A stretch of 64,000 bases of DNA from Muscardinus avellanarius (GCA_963383645.1 OY726560.1:29333800-29397799), one strand, 5' to 3'. Numbered from the stretch's first letter, positions 48,927-60,945 are shown. Notes: generated by a model not told the origin, from the letters alone. Program-made: numbers and translations.

Positions 48927-49733
48927 GATTTCGGAAGTTTGTGCCTTCTCTGGGTTCTTCACTTGGGTCACTATGACTTCACTTAAGGTGTTCTGGATCA
49001 CCTTAGATACTACTGAGTCAGTAGTATCTCAGACCCCACTACTCCTTTACTGGGTTGTAGCACAGAGTCTCAGACCCAGAGAGTCGATAGAGGCTGCTTT
49101 AGACTGTGGGGGTGCCAGGTTGCACGTTCTCCTATGGTGTGATATCTCTGCCACCGCCCCTCCCCCACTGGGTCAAGTCACAGGGAGTACAGTACTGGGA
49201 TTTCTCCTCTGTGGCCCGAAATTTGACTCACTGTTCTTGAGTACGCAGGTGTAGCTGTACTGGATTCTGTGAATTCTCTGCTGCTGCCGCCGGTGGCAAT
49301 ATGGCGCCACTGCTATGCCCTCGGCTGTGGGGCTGGTGTTTTTCTTCTTGGTTTTGATTTCCACTCTGAATCCCTGCAGTGTGTGCTGAGCTCGGCCACT
49401 GGGAGCTTTAGATTGTACCAGCGGCGAGAAACCCCGCCTGGCTGTTCCGCAGTGGCTCACTTCGGCTTGCTGTAGCCATCCCGCGAATTCGCCGGTGCCG
49501 CCGGCAGTATGGCGCTGCTGCCGCGTCTGCCGCGTCCTCGGGCGTGAGGCCGGTGTATCTCCTCTGTGGCTCTCTTTTCAGTCCGCTTTCTCTCTGGAGC
49601 CTGGCGATTTTTTGTTTCACTGGTGATGGTGTTTTCTGGCTATAAAAGGCGCTGATTTTGTGGTAATGGAGATTTGTTGTTAGCGGGGCTCTTAAGCCCC
49701 ACTTTTCTCGGTCGCCATCTTCCCGGAAGTCCC
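48927..49733 (-). promoter_or_regulatory. L1 5' UTR / internal promoter
   Basis: About 800 bp, GC-richer than the flank, ending exactly at the target duplication. The first transcribed bases would be GGGACTTCCGGGAAGATGGC; AAGATGGC is a YY1-type core known to set initiation in primate L1. CpG-containing GGCGGCA/GCGGCAG repeats follow around 49270-49300 and 49490-49540 (two similar CGCCGG..TATGGCGC blocks). Promoter activity is inferred from position. Confidence 0.7.
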
Positions 49734-49802
49734 AAAATATATGTTTTAATGCCAAAGTTTGAAGTTGCTAGGTCTGTTCTACTCATTAGACTGGCTGTTA
49801 GC

Positions 49803-50150
49803 ATTGATGAAATTCATATGTTGAAGCCTAACACCCATTAAAGGTGTTTTTTTGTTGTTGTTGTTTTGTTTTGTTTTTTTGTTTGTTTTTTTGGTACTGA
49901 GGGTGGAACCCAGGGACTTTTATACCTCTGGGCTGTACTCCCAGACCTATTTATATTTGGAAACAGTGTCTCACTAAGTTGCTGAGAGCCTTACTAAGTA
50001 GTTGAGGCTGGCTTTGAACTTGTGTGATCCTCCTGTCTCAGCCTCCCAAATGCTGGGATTACAAGTGTGTGCCACTATGCCCAGTCTAATAAAGTGTTTT
50101 GAAGTGAAGCTTTTTTGATGTGATTTTCAAAAAAATGGAACCCTCATGAA
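49803..50150 (+). mobile_element. MaLR LTR fragment, split by a SINE (tentative)
   Basis: AAATTCATATGTTGAAGCCTAAC before the SINE and GATGTGATTTTC..GGAACCCTCATGAATGATG after it follow the MaLR LTR order. Only about 150 bases of LTR are visible. Confidence 0.5.
49846..50090 (-). mobile_element. B1-dID SINE, long form, antisense
   Basis: (TTG)n/T-rich tail, GGTACTGAGGGTGGAACCC, CTCACTAAGTTGCTGAGAGCC and a reversed B1 head. Flanks ATTAAAGGTGTTTT and AATAAAGTGTTTT form a duplication with an indel. Confidence 0.92.
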
Positions 50151-50199
50151 TGATGTATGTGTAATGTTACCATACACTTGGTACTGTAAGAAACAAAAA

Positions 50200-50410
50200 A
50201 TCCAGGTGTAGTGGTGCACACCTGTAATCCCAGTACTTGGGAGGCTAAAACAGGGGTATCACAGATTTGAGACCAGCCTCAGCAAGTTTGCAAGGCCCTC
50301 AGTAACCTAGTAAGATGCTGGTTCAAAATAAAAAAAAATAAAATAAAGTAAAATAAAATAGGGCTGAGAGAGTAGTTCAGAGTTAAAACACCTAAAGAAA
50401 GTACTAAAAA
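50200..50410 (+). mobile_element. B1-dID SINE, long form
   Basis: CCAGGTGTAGTGGTGCACACC, CAGCAAGTTTGCAAGGCCC, an (AAAAT)n linker and a decayed ID half GGGCTGAGAGAGTAG. Confidence 0.88.
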
Positions 50411-50687
50411 TAAACGCTATAAAATTTCTGCTTTAGCGCTGGAGGCCAGAAAATTTCAAGGTCACAAGAAAAAAATCAAGTCATCACCAATAGTGTGCTC
50501 TCTCTGTAAGAGGAAGGGAACAATTTGTTTTTCTTGCCTCTTTAACCTACTGGTAGTTGCCAGCATTTCTTGGATAATGATTCTATTACAGAAATTTCTG
50601 CTTTTATGGTCACATCTTCTACTCTTCATGTGTTTGCTTTTACTATCCCAATATTCTATCTTATTAGGATGTTTAGGATTGTATTTA

Positions 50688-50886
50688 CTTTATTTTTGGC
50701 AATAATGGGGTTGGAACCCAGGGGCATTCTATGCCCCAGCCCTATTTTTTATTTTTCTATTTTGAAACAGGATCTCAGTGAGTTTCAAAGGGCCTCTCTA
50801 AGTAGCTAAGGCTGTCCGTGAACCCGGATCCTCCTGTCTCAGCCTCCCAAGTACTGGGATTACAAACCTGCACCACCATGCCCAGC
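50688..50886 (-). mobile_element. B1-dID SINE, antisense, with TSD
   Basis: Reversed ID half (ATGGGGTTGGAACCCAGGGGC) and B1. Exact duplication AGGATTGTATTTA at 50675-50687 and 50887-50899. Confidence 0.95.
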
Positions 50887-50899
50887 AGGATTGTATTTA

Positions 50900-52450
50900 G
50901 ATCCCACAAAAATAATGCAAGATCTGTATCTCAAGATCTTTAATTAATAACATATTTTGTTTGATTACAAAGGACTATAGGCACAAAAGGCCAATATTCA
51001 GCCTAGACTGTGTTCTGTTGTTGAAGCCCCTAGTTAGCTTAACATCAGATAGATCTTGGATTCTGCCTATCATTACTGTTGGTTCACATAACACTTATAT
51101 TCCATAACTTCTTCAATACTGACCTCCTTGAAAAGAAGATAATATTTGACTAGTAACTGCCATAACCATTTTCTCCAAATACCTGAAAACACTTATTATA
51201 TTTACTTTTGTTCTTAGACAACTGCCAAGCATAGTCTATATAATTTAATACTGATGGCTTCAAAATCATAAAGAGTTTCCTCAGTTTGCCAGGAATGATT
51301 GCATATCTAAAAGATGATATGGTAAGAATGTAGGTAGTTCTTGCCAAGGAAGCCTTTAGTACTGGAGATGATTTGTAAATCCCCTTCATCAACTAACCCC
51401 ACTCTACTCAAAGACAAATTCCAACTGGCAATTATGATTAAAAAGTAACTAAAGGTAGGCTACTTCTACTCTTCTGGAATGTGCAGAATACATCTGCTTT
51501 TATGAAAAATAGAAAGTATTCAAAACTATGTTATTAAAATGATATATTTCTTCAAATATGATGATATATATCCCCTATTTCTTCATTTATTCTCATCTCA
51601 GGTCATAAAAGACTCTGATTTGTCAATCCAGTTTTTAGGTTAAAATCATATAAGGGAAAGGTGTAGATGTTATCACAGGCTCATAGTGTTTGTTGACCTG
51701 TGTCCATTTTCTGTCAGTGAAAATACTATAGAGATTTTTCTTTTATGCTCAAAATTTTCTAGAATATTTATTCCACTGAATAAACCAGAAAAAAAACCCG
51801 GATTGTGTTTAGCACAAGCTTAAGAATTACAGGGATTCTTGACCTACGGAAATACTCACACAAGGAGATAAAGAATATTTTTAAATTTTAAATATTTAGA
51901 GAATATTTTTAAATTTTAAGTAGTTAAACCGCTGACCATCCAAGAGTGCACTGTTCAACAGCACCTGGGCTATGAAGTATGATCTTCTGCTTTTATGTAG
52001 GTGAATGCAGTGTGGTAGAATGGACTGAGTGTTTGAGTTTTAGTCAGGCTTGAATTAAATCCTATATTCAAAACTCACCAAGAGCAACAAGACATGTCAC
52101 TTAATTCTTCTGAACTTCAATTTTCTCATTTGAAAAGTGAAGGTAATATCTCCATCAGTATTTTCCACATTCAACAGCAAAGTATATATGAAAAGCTAGT
52201 GCAATATCTAGTAATTAATATATATCTAGTAATATGTGCGCTATATATTTATACAGCATTTATACTTTATAAAATTCCATAAGGGATCTTTGGGTAGATT
52301 GATTAATTATTTTGTCTTATACATTCAACCTATTTTATTTCAAAAAATATTATTACTGAAGCAATACTACTTCAGTGGTTTTTTATAGGAATTGAGTGCA
52401 CTAACATAGTAAAGTTAATTCAAATATCTGAAATAAATTCTAATATATAA
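50900..52450. other. Non-coding stretch, no gene seen
   Basis: No repeat or exon recognised. A 28-base motif around AGAATATTTTTAAATTTTAA is tandemly duplicated near 51871-51919. Confidence 0.5.
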
Positions 52451-52461
52451 ACAATGGTATG

Positions 52462-52649
52462 ATTTTTTCTTTTGTTTTGTTTCGGTGCTGAGGATAAACC
52501 CAGCAGCATTCTACCTCTTGAGCTACACCCAGTACCTTTTTTTTAAAACCTTGAAACAGGTTCTAAGTTTCAAAGGCTGGCCTTGAACCTGTGATCCTCT
52601 GTCTCAGCCTCCCAAGTATTGGATTCACAAGTATGACCACCATACCTGG
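52462..52649 (-). mobile_element. B1-dID SINE, antisense, with TSD
   Basis: Reversed ID half CGGTGCTGAGGATAAACCC and shortened B1. Exact duplication CAATGGTATG at 52452-52461 and 52650-52659. Confidence 0.93.
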
Positions 52650-52659
52650 CAATGGTATG

Positions 52660-54847
52660 CATTTTTAATGCTTTGTCATCAACTTTAATAGCATTTCTTA
52701 GAAACTCAGAATTGAATACATGTGTATGTTTTACTTTTGATCATGCTTATATTGTTATTTTGTGTGCATTTGGGTATTATTTTAAAAGTGAAATGGCAAT
52801 ATAGATATTTTCCACTTTATTCGTTTTCTAGATAATATAAGTAATTGGTTGGTGTCCTTTTCAGAAAAAGGTTCTAATGTCTCTACTGGGCAAGTCACTC
52901 TGACATTCCACACCCTGTTGGCATTTTCCAAGACACAGTGCAAAGTATGCAATAATATGAGCAGATTGTAAGACTTGAAGGCTGCTAATACTACAAGGCC
53001 TTTGTTCAGAAAACATTTACATTTAGGATAATGGTAAAAGATCACTGCAGTACTTACCTTTTATTGTTCATTTGTATTCTATTTCTCTCATTGGTCTTCA
53101 AGATAGATTGTTGTGGTCCTTAGTCATTAAAATGACCTGTGAATACTCTTTTATCCATCACAGACTATAAGGAATAAGTGGTATTCCATTTTTTCTTTTT
53201 TTCTGGTAAAGTGTTTGTAATAGACTATTAATTTAAAATGTCTCCAGGATCTATTTTGTGAATATTTGCTCTTTTTTAACTCAAAGCATTTTTTATGACA
53301 ACTGAATTTTGAAGTACAAATGTCCTTTTTTATTATGTGAGCACAAAACATGCTTATTATCAGGTACAGAAAATGAGAATAAATATGAATTTGACATTTC
53401 TTCTTGTCTTAAGAGTGCCATTGATTTTGCAACATAAACTGCAACTGTCCTCTCTCTACATTGTGTTAGCCTCATTATTTTTGGTCACCTGCAGGCGAAA
53501 TTTTCTGTAACAGAGTCTTGGAGTGGCTCATTTTGCTTTTAGCTTCCTGAAATAATAGAAGAGTATTCTTTGAGAGGGCTTAACCCATACTTCTTTTTCT
53601 CTTGGCCTCTGAGTAAATCTGTGAATGGAACCTGAGCATATGGGATTTTACTTTCTATTCATAATGGAAGGACAAGACAGGGGTACACAGGGTACCCTGG
53701 AAATCTCAAAAGCCAGTCCAATGCTCTGCATTTCTATAACAGTAATTTTTAAAATATTTATATATATTTTTTTCTGTGCAATCTCAGTTCCTCTCACAGC
53801 CTATCATGAGTTGAGAGTCCTGAATCAAAAGTAAAAATAGCAATTTTGTATTCCAAACTCAGCAATAAAGCCTTCTTTTTCTTTCTGACTCAGAACTCAA
53901 GGTACAGTCATGACAGTGGAAAGATTTTGTGAAGTCTGAAAGGAAGTTGAGCTTCTTTTAAAATATGAGTAAAAAAGGAAGATTAATTTTTATATCCAAT
54001 GGAAAAAGAAAGTAAAGAAATGTGAATACCTAAGGGCTGGGCTGCATTCAGCTTCTGGGCATAAACCAATGAGTTTCTGCTAAGATTATCACAACTTTAT
54101 TTCTTTATAAAACTAATATGTTGATGGCATTTATAATAGGCCTATATTACCTTGATTTAAAACATCTCCCCAATTAATTTAATAAATATAAATTTGACTT
54201 CTACATGTGTCTGCATCCATATTTATAGAAGAAGCAAAAAATGGTGCCTTTTATTAGTTTTCTTTTAATTAATTTGATTTTATAGGCATCATAATTTGTA
54301 AAAAAAAATGATAGCACTAAAACTGCTAAGTTTAAAATGGCCATATGATATCCATATGGGAGGTTTTCTGTGTTTAAAGTACATTGAAATTTGTATCATC
54401 AAAGTGCTAAACTTTTCACACTGCAAATAAATATTAATGCAGTAAGTCAAGTAATTTTATTTCAGTTGCTATTAAGACTGTGACATTATGTTTTATTAAA
54501 ATACAAATATTTTATTACCTTTAATTTTGTTGGTTATAGCATTGCAATATTAATAACAACTGCTTTGCTGAATAGGACTAATGTGGTATTTATTAGGAAA
54601 CAATAAGAAAGCAAAAAGGCGTCTGTCCTACTTTTTTGACATTATATAACTACTCAACTTTCAAGATCTCGGGTTGCAAAAGAAGTATTGCAAAGTCAAA
54701 GAACTGTAAGGCTGAAGAGTTTAAATATTATTACCTTCCTTTGATCTGACCTTTCAAAGTTTTCAAGTATGTTTGAATCTTACCCCTGAATGTCCCAAGT
54801 AAGAGTAAATATGGTATATTAGATAGTAATTGCTATACAACAAATTA
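52660..54847. other. Non-coding stretch, no gene seen
   Basis: About 2.2 kb, AT-rich; no element recognised. Confidence 0.5.
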
Positions 54848-55071
54848 TTATTATTAATATTGTTATTGTTGTTGTATTGAGGGTGGAATCCAGAGGCATT
54901 TTATTTCTGATCTACATGCCCCCAGGTCGTTTTAATTTTTATTTTGATACAAGATTTTGCTACGTTGCTGAGCATCTCACTATTTTGCTGAAGCTGGCCT
55001 TGAACCCTGTGATCTTCCTGTCTCTGCCTTCCAAGCACTGAGATTATAGGCATGCACCACCAAGACAGGCT
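54848..55071 (-). mobile_element. B1-dID SINE, long form, antisense
   Basis: (ATT)n/(TTG)n tail, GTATTGAGGGTGGAATCCAG, CGTTGCTGAGCATCTCAC and a reversed B1 head. Confidence 0.9.
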
Positions 55072-56109
55072 TCATCAGTCTGCCATTGGTTTAAAAACAA
55101 TAATAATTTGTCATTTCTCACAATATCATGTGCTGGATGGTTGGTACCTCTGATAATTTTGCCTGGGTTCCTTACTAAGTGTAAACAAGGGTTTACTTAC
55201 ATGTCTAGCAGTTCATGTGGTGCTCAGCTGGGGTCCTAGTTCTACTCTGAGTGGACTCTCCTACCCCAGTAGATTGGACCATGTTCTTTTGCTTTGTGGT
55301 CTCAGAGTAGCATTCCAGTGAGCAAGACTAGTAGATTCAAGACTTCATGACTTAAGCTCCAATTAGTGAAAATAGTTCTTCCACGTTTTTTAGGTCCTGT
55401 TTCTTATAAGCAAATATTCTATTCATTTAGATTTTGTCACTTGTAGGGAGGGGTAACTTTGGAAAAATAATAATATTGTGTTTCTCCCATAATCTACAAG
55501 GAAAAACAGCTTACTAGATCTTTTTCTGCCCTCATAGTATTGGCTAGGGTTTCTTCAGTTTATAAAACATTTTTTTTTCTTAGAAATGTCTGAGCTAATT
55601 CTAATCAACATAAGCAAAGTATAAGTATACTCAAGCCCGAATGCACGTGAGATTTGTGAGTATTTTATATTAAGGATTCAGTACTGTTGTGTGTTGTTTT
55701 GAGTACCTATCTTCAACATTGTTTCTGACTTGGTTCTTAGTTGTACCCATACAGTTTCTTTACTGGAATAAACATTTTAACATATGCCCCAGCCCATTGA
55801 CTTGGGCATGGAGAAACTACTGAGCCATGCCCACTTCCTATCTTTAGGGACTATTTGTCTTCACTAAATGAGATTACACTTTTTACCACTGACTTTGCTC
55901 AATTCCACTTCCTAAAGCCAAGTTTTCAAACTTGTAGATTATAGGAAAAATTTGTATGGTCTGTTTTTTACTTGACCTTTATGATCTGTGTTTTATTTGA
56001 TCAAAACTGTTTAAAATTTTACTTTTCATATTTTCATTGTTAGAGTACAGTTTATTTTTAAAGTGTCATGACATTTATAATAATAATAACCTCAAATAAA
56101 ACACTTTCC
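55072..56109. other. Non-coding stretch, possible old repeat at 55125-55340
   Basis: The stretch TGGTGCTCAGCTGGGGTCC..CTCTCCTACCCCAGTAG has the feel of an old dispersed repeat, but I cannot assign it. Nothing else seen. Confidence 0.35.
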
Positions 56110-56515
56110 TATAAAACTAATAAAAATGTATAGGATCTTTATGCTGAACATTGCAAAAGACTTGGGAAAGAAATCAAAGAACAAAATAGAGAGATATATT
56201 ATGTCTTTGAATTTGAAGATTAAAGATAATACAGATATTGATTTAACCAAACTGATTTATTGAATTTGTGAAATTACTATAAAAACCCCAGAGAGATTTT
56301 GTACACATGGAGAGAATTTTTCAGAAATTTACATAGAAAGTCACAGACCTAGAATAGTTTAAATTTTTGGAAAAAACGGTAAAAGTGAAAGAAATCACTA
56401 TGCTTGATATTAAGGTCAAACATATATAGCTAAAGTAATCATAGCAGTGAGGTATTTTGAGAAAGATATTTGCACAAAGGGACCATATTAAAGCCCAGAT
56501 ATAGCTTCCACAAAT
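56110..56515 (+). mobile_element. Ancient L1M ORF2 fragment
   Basis: CTTTATGCTGAACATTGCAAAAGACTTGGGAAAG, AACCCCAGAGAGATTTTG and AAAGTAATCATAGCAGTGAGG are decayed ORF2 landmarks in the correct order. Confidence 0.65.
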
Positions 56516-56525
56516 ACCCAGCTAA

Positions 56526-56697
56526 GCCGAGTACTTGGGAGCCTGAGACAGGAGGATCCCAGTTTGCTGACAGCCTCAGCTACTTAGTGAGGCTTTCTGC
56601 AACTTAACGAGACTTTATTTCAAAACAAAGAATAAAAAAATAGGACTGGGGGTGTGGCTTGGAGGTAAAATGACCCCGGGTTCCATCTCCAGTACCA
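56526..56697 (+). mobile_element. B1-dID SINE, 5'-truncated, long form
   Basis: Begins within B1 (GAGTACTTGGGAGCCTGAGAC), has the doubled CTTAGTGAGG / CTTAACGAGA and ID half GGGGGTGTGGCTTGG. The tail became a microsatellite. Confidence 0.88.
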
Positions 56698-56744
<47 letters not shown>

Positions 56745-56763
56745 TATATATATATATGTATGT

Positions 56764-56795
<32 letters not shown>

Positions 56796-56813
56796 ATACA
56801 CACACACACACAC
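56698..56813. repeat. Self-complementary (CA)n(TA)n(TG)n(TA)(CA)n microsatellite
   Basis: CA, TA, TG, a TATA step, then CA again: the TG tract can pair with the CA tract on either side. Confidence 0.95.
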
Positions 56814-56954
56814 AATGAAGAAATTTTGGATTTTCTAAAAATGGAGATAAAACAAAAAGAAAGATATTAGATATTGGTATAATGAAAAGAAAAAAAGATC
56901 TTAAGTTAAAGTTCATACCTTGGAAATATAAAACAAGAAAAAAAGGTAGAAATC

Positions 56955-57190
56955 TTTGCAAACTGTCTCTCTTGAGCTTCAGGAAAATCCTGAAAAAAGG
57001 CTGATAGCTGAGGAATGTCAGTCAACTGTATGCCCTACACTCAGAGGTAAATGTCCTGAAGGAGGATCACCATAATGCATATATTTTCCATGAAAAATAT
57101 ATTGTTAGGCCTGTGCAAAGACACTAAGTGCATAAATGTTTCTGTTTCTCTGGAGACCTGGACTAAACACATAAAACTTGCCAGGATGTA
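56955..57190 (+). repeat. Unnamed dispersed repeat, copy 1
   Basis: Shares order and sequence with 63285-63560: GTCAGTCAACTGTATGCCCTA / ATCAATCAACTGTACACCCTA, then CTCAGAGGTAAATGTCCTGAAGG / CCAGAGGTGTTTGTTCTGAAGG, then ATAATGCATAT / AGTAATGCATTT. Family not recognised; an old LTR is possible. Confidence 0.55.
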
Positions 57191-57353
57191 TGGGTATTTA
57201 AGTTTAGAAAATAACTAGGTAATCAGTGGAAAATGATTTGTAGAGCTATTAAGAAGAAGACTGAGAAATGAGTATGAGAAAATCTTTGAATAGACTTTCA
57301 ACTGATGTAGAAGTTTGACATTTATATCAACGTTTTACCCAATAAAAGGAAAA

Positions 57354-57547
57354 TTCTCTAATGTACATGAAGTACATTTATAAACATCAAAGTCAATCAC
57401 TAAGCCAAACATGAGGAGGGAGGCGGAGGGAATGAATGGGGTAGGAATTGGGGAAGGGCTAAATGAGTGATGTATGCACATATTTCTCTACCGTTTTGTA
57501 CTCCATTAACATGTAAGACTACAATGCACCAATTAAAAGAAATAAAT
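57354..57547 (+). mobile_element. L1 3' UTR, sense, severely 5'-truncated
   Basis: TTATAAACATCAAAGTCAATCACTAAGCC through GACTACAATGCACCAATTAAAAG, with an A-rich tail. Flanked by AAATTCTC on both sides, a probable short target duplication. Confidence 0.88.
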
Positions 57548-57559
57548 TCTCAGTTAGCA

Positions 57560-58340
57560 AGTATTAGAGTATTTCAGAGAAAAAAAAAGTTCTATTCATG
57601 TAGATAATTTTAAAAGCAATTATCTGGGAAGACTTTGATGCATTTTTTTTGTGCTTTCACAGCAGCATTTTCTTGACTTTAATTTCTTAGATTGTTTGAA
57701 TTTATTGTTTAGCTTTAAATTTATAGTTTGATTTTATTATTGTTTAATCTGTGCATAGTTGATTGATATTAATTTTCAAAAAAGTGTTAAAGTCTTAGAC
57801 TACCGGCTCCAAGTCAGTTTGATATATCACTTAAGATTTGTTTGACGATAAGTCTTGTAAAAATATTTTATATAATACAATATTTATCTTTCTTGCCCAA
57901 GTGACTTCTATGGATCAGGAATCAGAATTTTTTTATAGTTTGAATTATAGCCCCAAATTACAAGGCTACAAAGTCTTTCATCAGGTGAATTGTGTTTAAT
58001 AATTCTCTGTGAAAGAATTTCTGATGATAGACAACTTTACTACATAATATATTGTCCATACTGAGACATTATTTCAGGGACAAATGATAAACCAGATGGG
58101 ATGCTGGAACAACAGGTGTAAATTAGGATATTTTTTATGCAAAGTGGAAAGCATATTTAAACAAGTGTCTAAAAATCTTTGAAATCAAGAAAAATAAGTC
58201 ACTATTTTTCAATAGAAAGAAAGTTATTTAGCAAAACTGTTCATTTTTTAATATAACAGGCCACATTTTGAAATAGGATTGATATTAATTAAAATGCATA
58301 ATCATTCATACAAATGTATGATTATATATCAACTTTGTTA
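57560..58340. other. AT-rich non-coding stretch, no gene seen
   Basis: Nothing recognised. Confidence 0.5.
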
Positions 58341-58344
58341 TTAG

Positions 58345-58440
58345 CTGAGAGTGGTATCACACCCAAATTCATATGTTGGGATCTAGTCCTCAATGTGATA
58401 GTATTTGGAGATATACCTTATAGAATCCTTTTTAATAGAA
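58345..58440 (+). mobile_element. MaLR LTR 5' fragment (tentative)
   Basis: CACACCCAAATTCATATGTTGGGATCTAGTCC and GATAGTATTTGGAGATATACC follow an MLT1-type LTR start. Confidence 0.55.
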
Positions 58441-58502
58441 GTGTGATTCTCTAACATTTAATTTTTGAAAATGTTTTTACATAGGATTAGTTTTTTGTTT
58501 GT

Positions 58503-58696
58503 TTGGTTTTATTTTGGTTGTACTGGGGATGGAACCCTTCTACCTCCAGGCTACACTCCCAGACCTATTTTTTATATTTTTTTTATTTGGAAACAGGGTC
58601 TTTTAAGCCAGCACAACTGGCTTTGAACTTGCAGGATCCTCCTGTCTCCACCTCCTAAGCGAGGAGATTATAAGCATGCTCCACCATGTCCGGCTA
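58503..58696 (-). mobile_element. B1-dID SINE, short form, antisense
   Basis: Reversed ID half GTACTGGGGATGGAACCC and the short-form junction GGGTCTTTTAAGCCAGCACAACTGGC. Flanks TAGGATTAGTTTTT and TAGGATAGTGTTTTT form a probable duplication. Confidence 0.93.
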
Positions 58697-58795
58697 GGAT
58701 AGTGTTTTTTAACAGTTAATTTTGAAGCAGTGTTTATATGTTCTAGATATAAGCCCTTTGTTATATGGTTTACAAGTATTTACCTTACATTATTA

Positions 58796-59293
58796 ATTTT
58801 TTCAACATACCTTTATTGGTGCATTGTAATTATACATCATAGTGAGGTTCAAATTGAGACAGATATACATGCACACAGCACTTGGCATGTTTTCTTTCAG
58901 ATCCCACCTGACTGTACTCGTCCCCCACCACACCCCAGGATACATTAGTAAGATTGATAGTGATACTTTCCTATAAGGAAATAGCATTATTTAAACTATT
59001 TTCTTTATCATTTCTCCTTCTTCCCATTAGCAACCTCCTCCTCAATCTCCTTCTGCTCTCCTACTGGTGCTCTCATTTTCATTAAATCATTTTTTTCTAT
59101 TTTCTGTCCACCACATATGAAAGAAAACATAGGTCCCTTAACTTTCTGAAACTGACCTACCTCACTTGGAATAATATTCTCCAGTTCCATCCATTTTTCT
59201 TCAAAGACATAATGTTTTTCTTCTTTATGGCTGGGTAAAATTCTATTGTGTTTACATATGATATATTATTTTTCTATTCATCTGTCAAGTAAC
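58796..59293 (-). mobile_element. L1 3' end, antisense
   Basis: TTTATTGGTGCATTGTAATTATACATC, a C-rich block, then reversed ORF2 end landmarks CTCACTTGGAATAATATTCTCC and AAATTCTATTGTGTTTACATATG. Confidence 0.85.
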
Positions 59294-59859
59294 ACCCACA
59301 CTTGCAGGACCACTATCAATGTTTTAACATAGTTTTATAGTAATACATATAGTGTTTATAATTTTTCATGTACAGCTAAATAGTTTTCAATGTTCTTCCC
59401 CTAGAGAAAAATTTTAAGAATAGATGAAATAGTTCCAAAACTAATAGTTAAAGATTAGAGGTTTTCTATGATATGTCAAAATGTGCTACCAAACTACAAC
59501 CAACATATAACAGTTATATCTTTTCAGTAGATATTTTTTCATCTCGTCATATCCAGTGGAGATAGAGGCAAAACTCCTCTTCATCAGTGTTATCACTACA
59601 AAATGACATTGAAAGCCTAGCCTTAGACATTGGCTCTGGACACCTATGTATCATTTCTTTTAATGTACATTTCCAGGAAAATGTGCCAGTAGTAAGTGTC
59701 AGGATAAGTGTTGCTGGGAGCAGGCACTAAGAAGGTGATGAGTGAAGCTGTCAGAGTGAATCTGAAGCTGCAATCGAGAAATCAGAAAGTTAGAGATGTC
59801 AGGAATGTAGAAAATACTCTCAGAAAATATGCAGGCAGAAAACTGAGCCAACCAAAATG
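59294..59859. other. Non-coding stretch, no gene seen
   Basis: No recognisable element, although the right part may already be decayed MaLR internal sequence. Confidence 0.4.
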
Positions 59860-60486
59860 AGAGGCCAAGTGGCAACAACCAGCAAGTTCATAAAGGTGGA
59901 TGTTCATGTCCTTAGGAGCTCACCTCTTGCCACGATATGGTCCAAATGCTAGATAGGAGCTGAAAATTTAATGTTTGCTCTGCTGGGTTTCTGTCTTGCT
60001 TTGTTTCTCTCCTTCCTTTGTGTGCTCCATTCCTTTCTTTCGAAATGGGAATATGTATCCTATGCCTGTTACCCTAGTTTAAGTTAGAATTATATAACAA
60101 TATATTTATTTATTTATTTATTTGTTTCCTTATTGGTGGTACTGGGGTTTCTGGAAACCCTTCTATCTCTGGGCTACACTTCCAGACCTACTTTTAATAT
60201 TTTTATTTGGAAACAGGGTCTCTTAAGCCAGTGAGGCTGGCCTCAAACCTGGGCAATCCTCGTGTCTCCACCTCCCAAGTGAGGGGATTACTAGGGTGTG
60301 CCACCACACGTGGATAATATTTTTATTTTTACTTATTTACAAGGACTCACATATAAGAGTTTGCCTTTATGTCCCAGTAAAATGTAGGACTTAGGCTTTT
60401 GAGAGATGCTGGAAATGTTTAGACTTGGGGACTTTTAGAGATAGAATAACTGTATTTTGCATTAGGGTGTGAATATGAGACTTTTG
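59860..60486 (+). mobile_element. MaLR internal region (with SINE inserted)
   Basis: GCTCTGCTGGGTTTCTGTCTTGC, AAATGGGAATATGTATCCTATGCC and, after the SINE, GGACTTAGGCTTTTGAGAGATGC and GACTTTTGGAACCAAGGGCAGAA follow the known order of the MaLR internal 3' end leading into the LTR. No coding capacity. Confidence 0.65.
60105..60316 (-). mobile_element. B1-dID SINE, short form, antisense
   Basis: (TTTA)n tail, GGTGGTACTGGGGTTTCTGG, short-form GTCTCTTAAGCCAGTGAGGCTGGC and a reversed B1 head. It splits the MaLR internal sequence. Confidence 0.92.
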
Positions 60487-60945
60487 GAACCAAGGGCAGA
60501 ATATTAAGTCTGTATCTGGACTGTCCCTCAAAGGCCCAGATATTAAGGTTTAGGTCTCCAATACATCAATTCTCAGAAGTGAGACTTTGGAAATTGATAG
60601 GATCATGAAGATTCATCCACCCCATTAATAGATCAGCCCATTGATGAATTCATGATCCCAATGAACTACTGGAAGATGCTGAAAATTTTAGGAGGAAGAA
60701 CCAAGTTGGAGGAAGTAGATCCTTGAATGCATGCTGTTGGGAACTATACCTATTCCACAGCCATTTTCTCTCTCTGATTTCCCATTTGCGATGAGGTGAG
60801 GAGCTTGCCTGCACCATAATGTTCTCCTAACCACAATCCCAAAAGCAATGGAGCCAACCCACTGCAAACTGAATGCTCTGAAACTGTAAGCCCAAATTAA
60901 TTTGACTTTATGTTGTTACAGTGATGGAAAATTGACTAACTAAAA
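60487..60945 (+). mobile_element. MaLR 3' LTR
   Basis: Follows the internal region directly. It includes GGACTGTCCCTCAAAGGCCC, GAGCTTGCCTGCACCATAATG, CACTGCAAACTGAATGCTCTG, AACTGTAAGCCCAAATTAATTTG and a terminal TGTTACAGTGATGGAAAATTGACTAAC. Confidence 0.6.

Larger units (their letters stand above)
46913..49733 (-). mobile_element. ORF1-only L1-derived element
   Basis: Minus-strand element with an exact 14-bp target duplication (46604-46617 and 49734-49747) and cleavage context ATT/AAAA. Parts 5' to 3': a 5' UTR (49733-48927) starting with GGGAAGATGGCGACC, which contains a YY1-type core as in L1 promoters; an intact ORF1 (48926-48042); a segment of about 930 bp (48041-47108), most of which (47290-47990) is decayed L1 ORF2 in the opposite orientation; an L1 3' UTR (47107-46955); and an A-rich tail. 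ORF2 in the sense direction is missing. It could be a HAL1-like ORF1-only lineage, a template-switch chimera, or a rearranged full-length L1. Confidence 0.72.
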
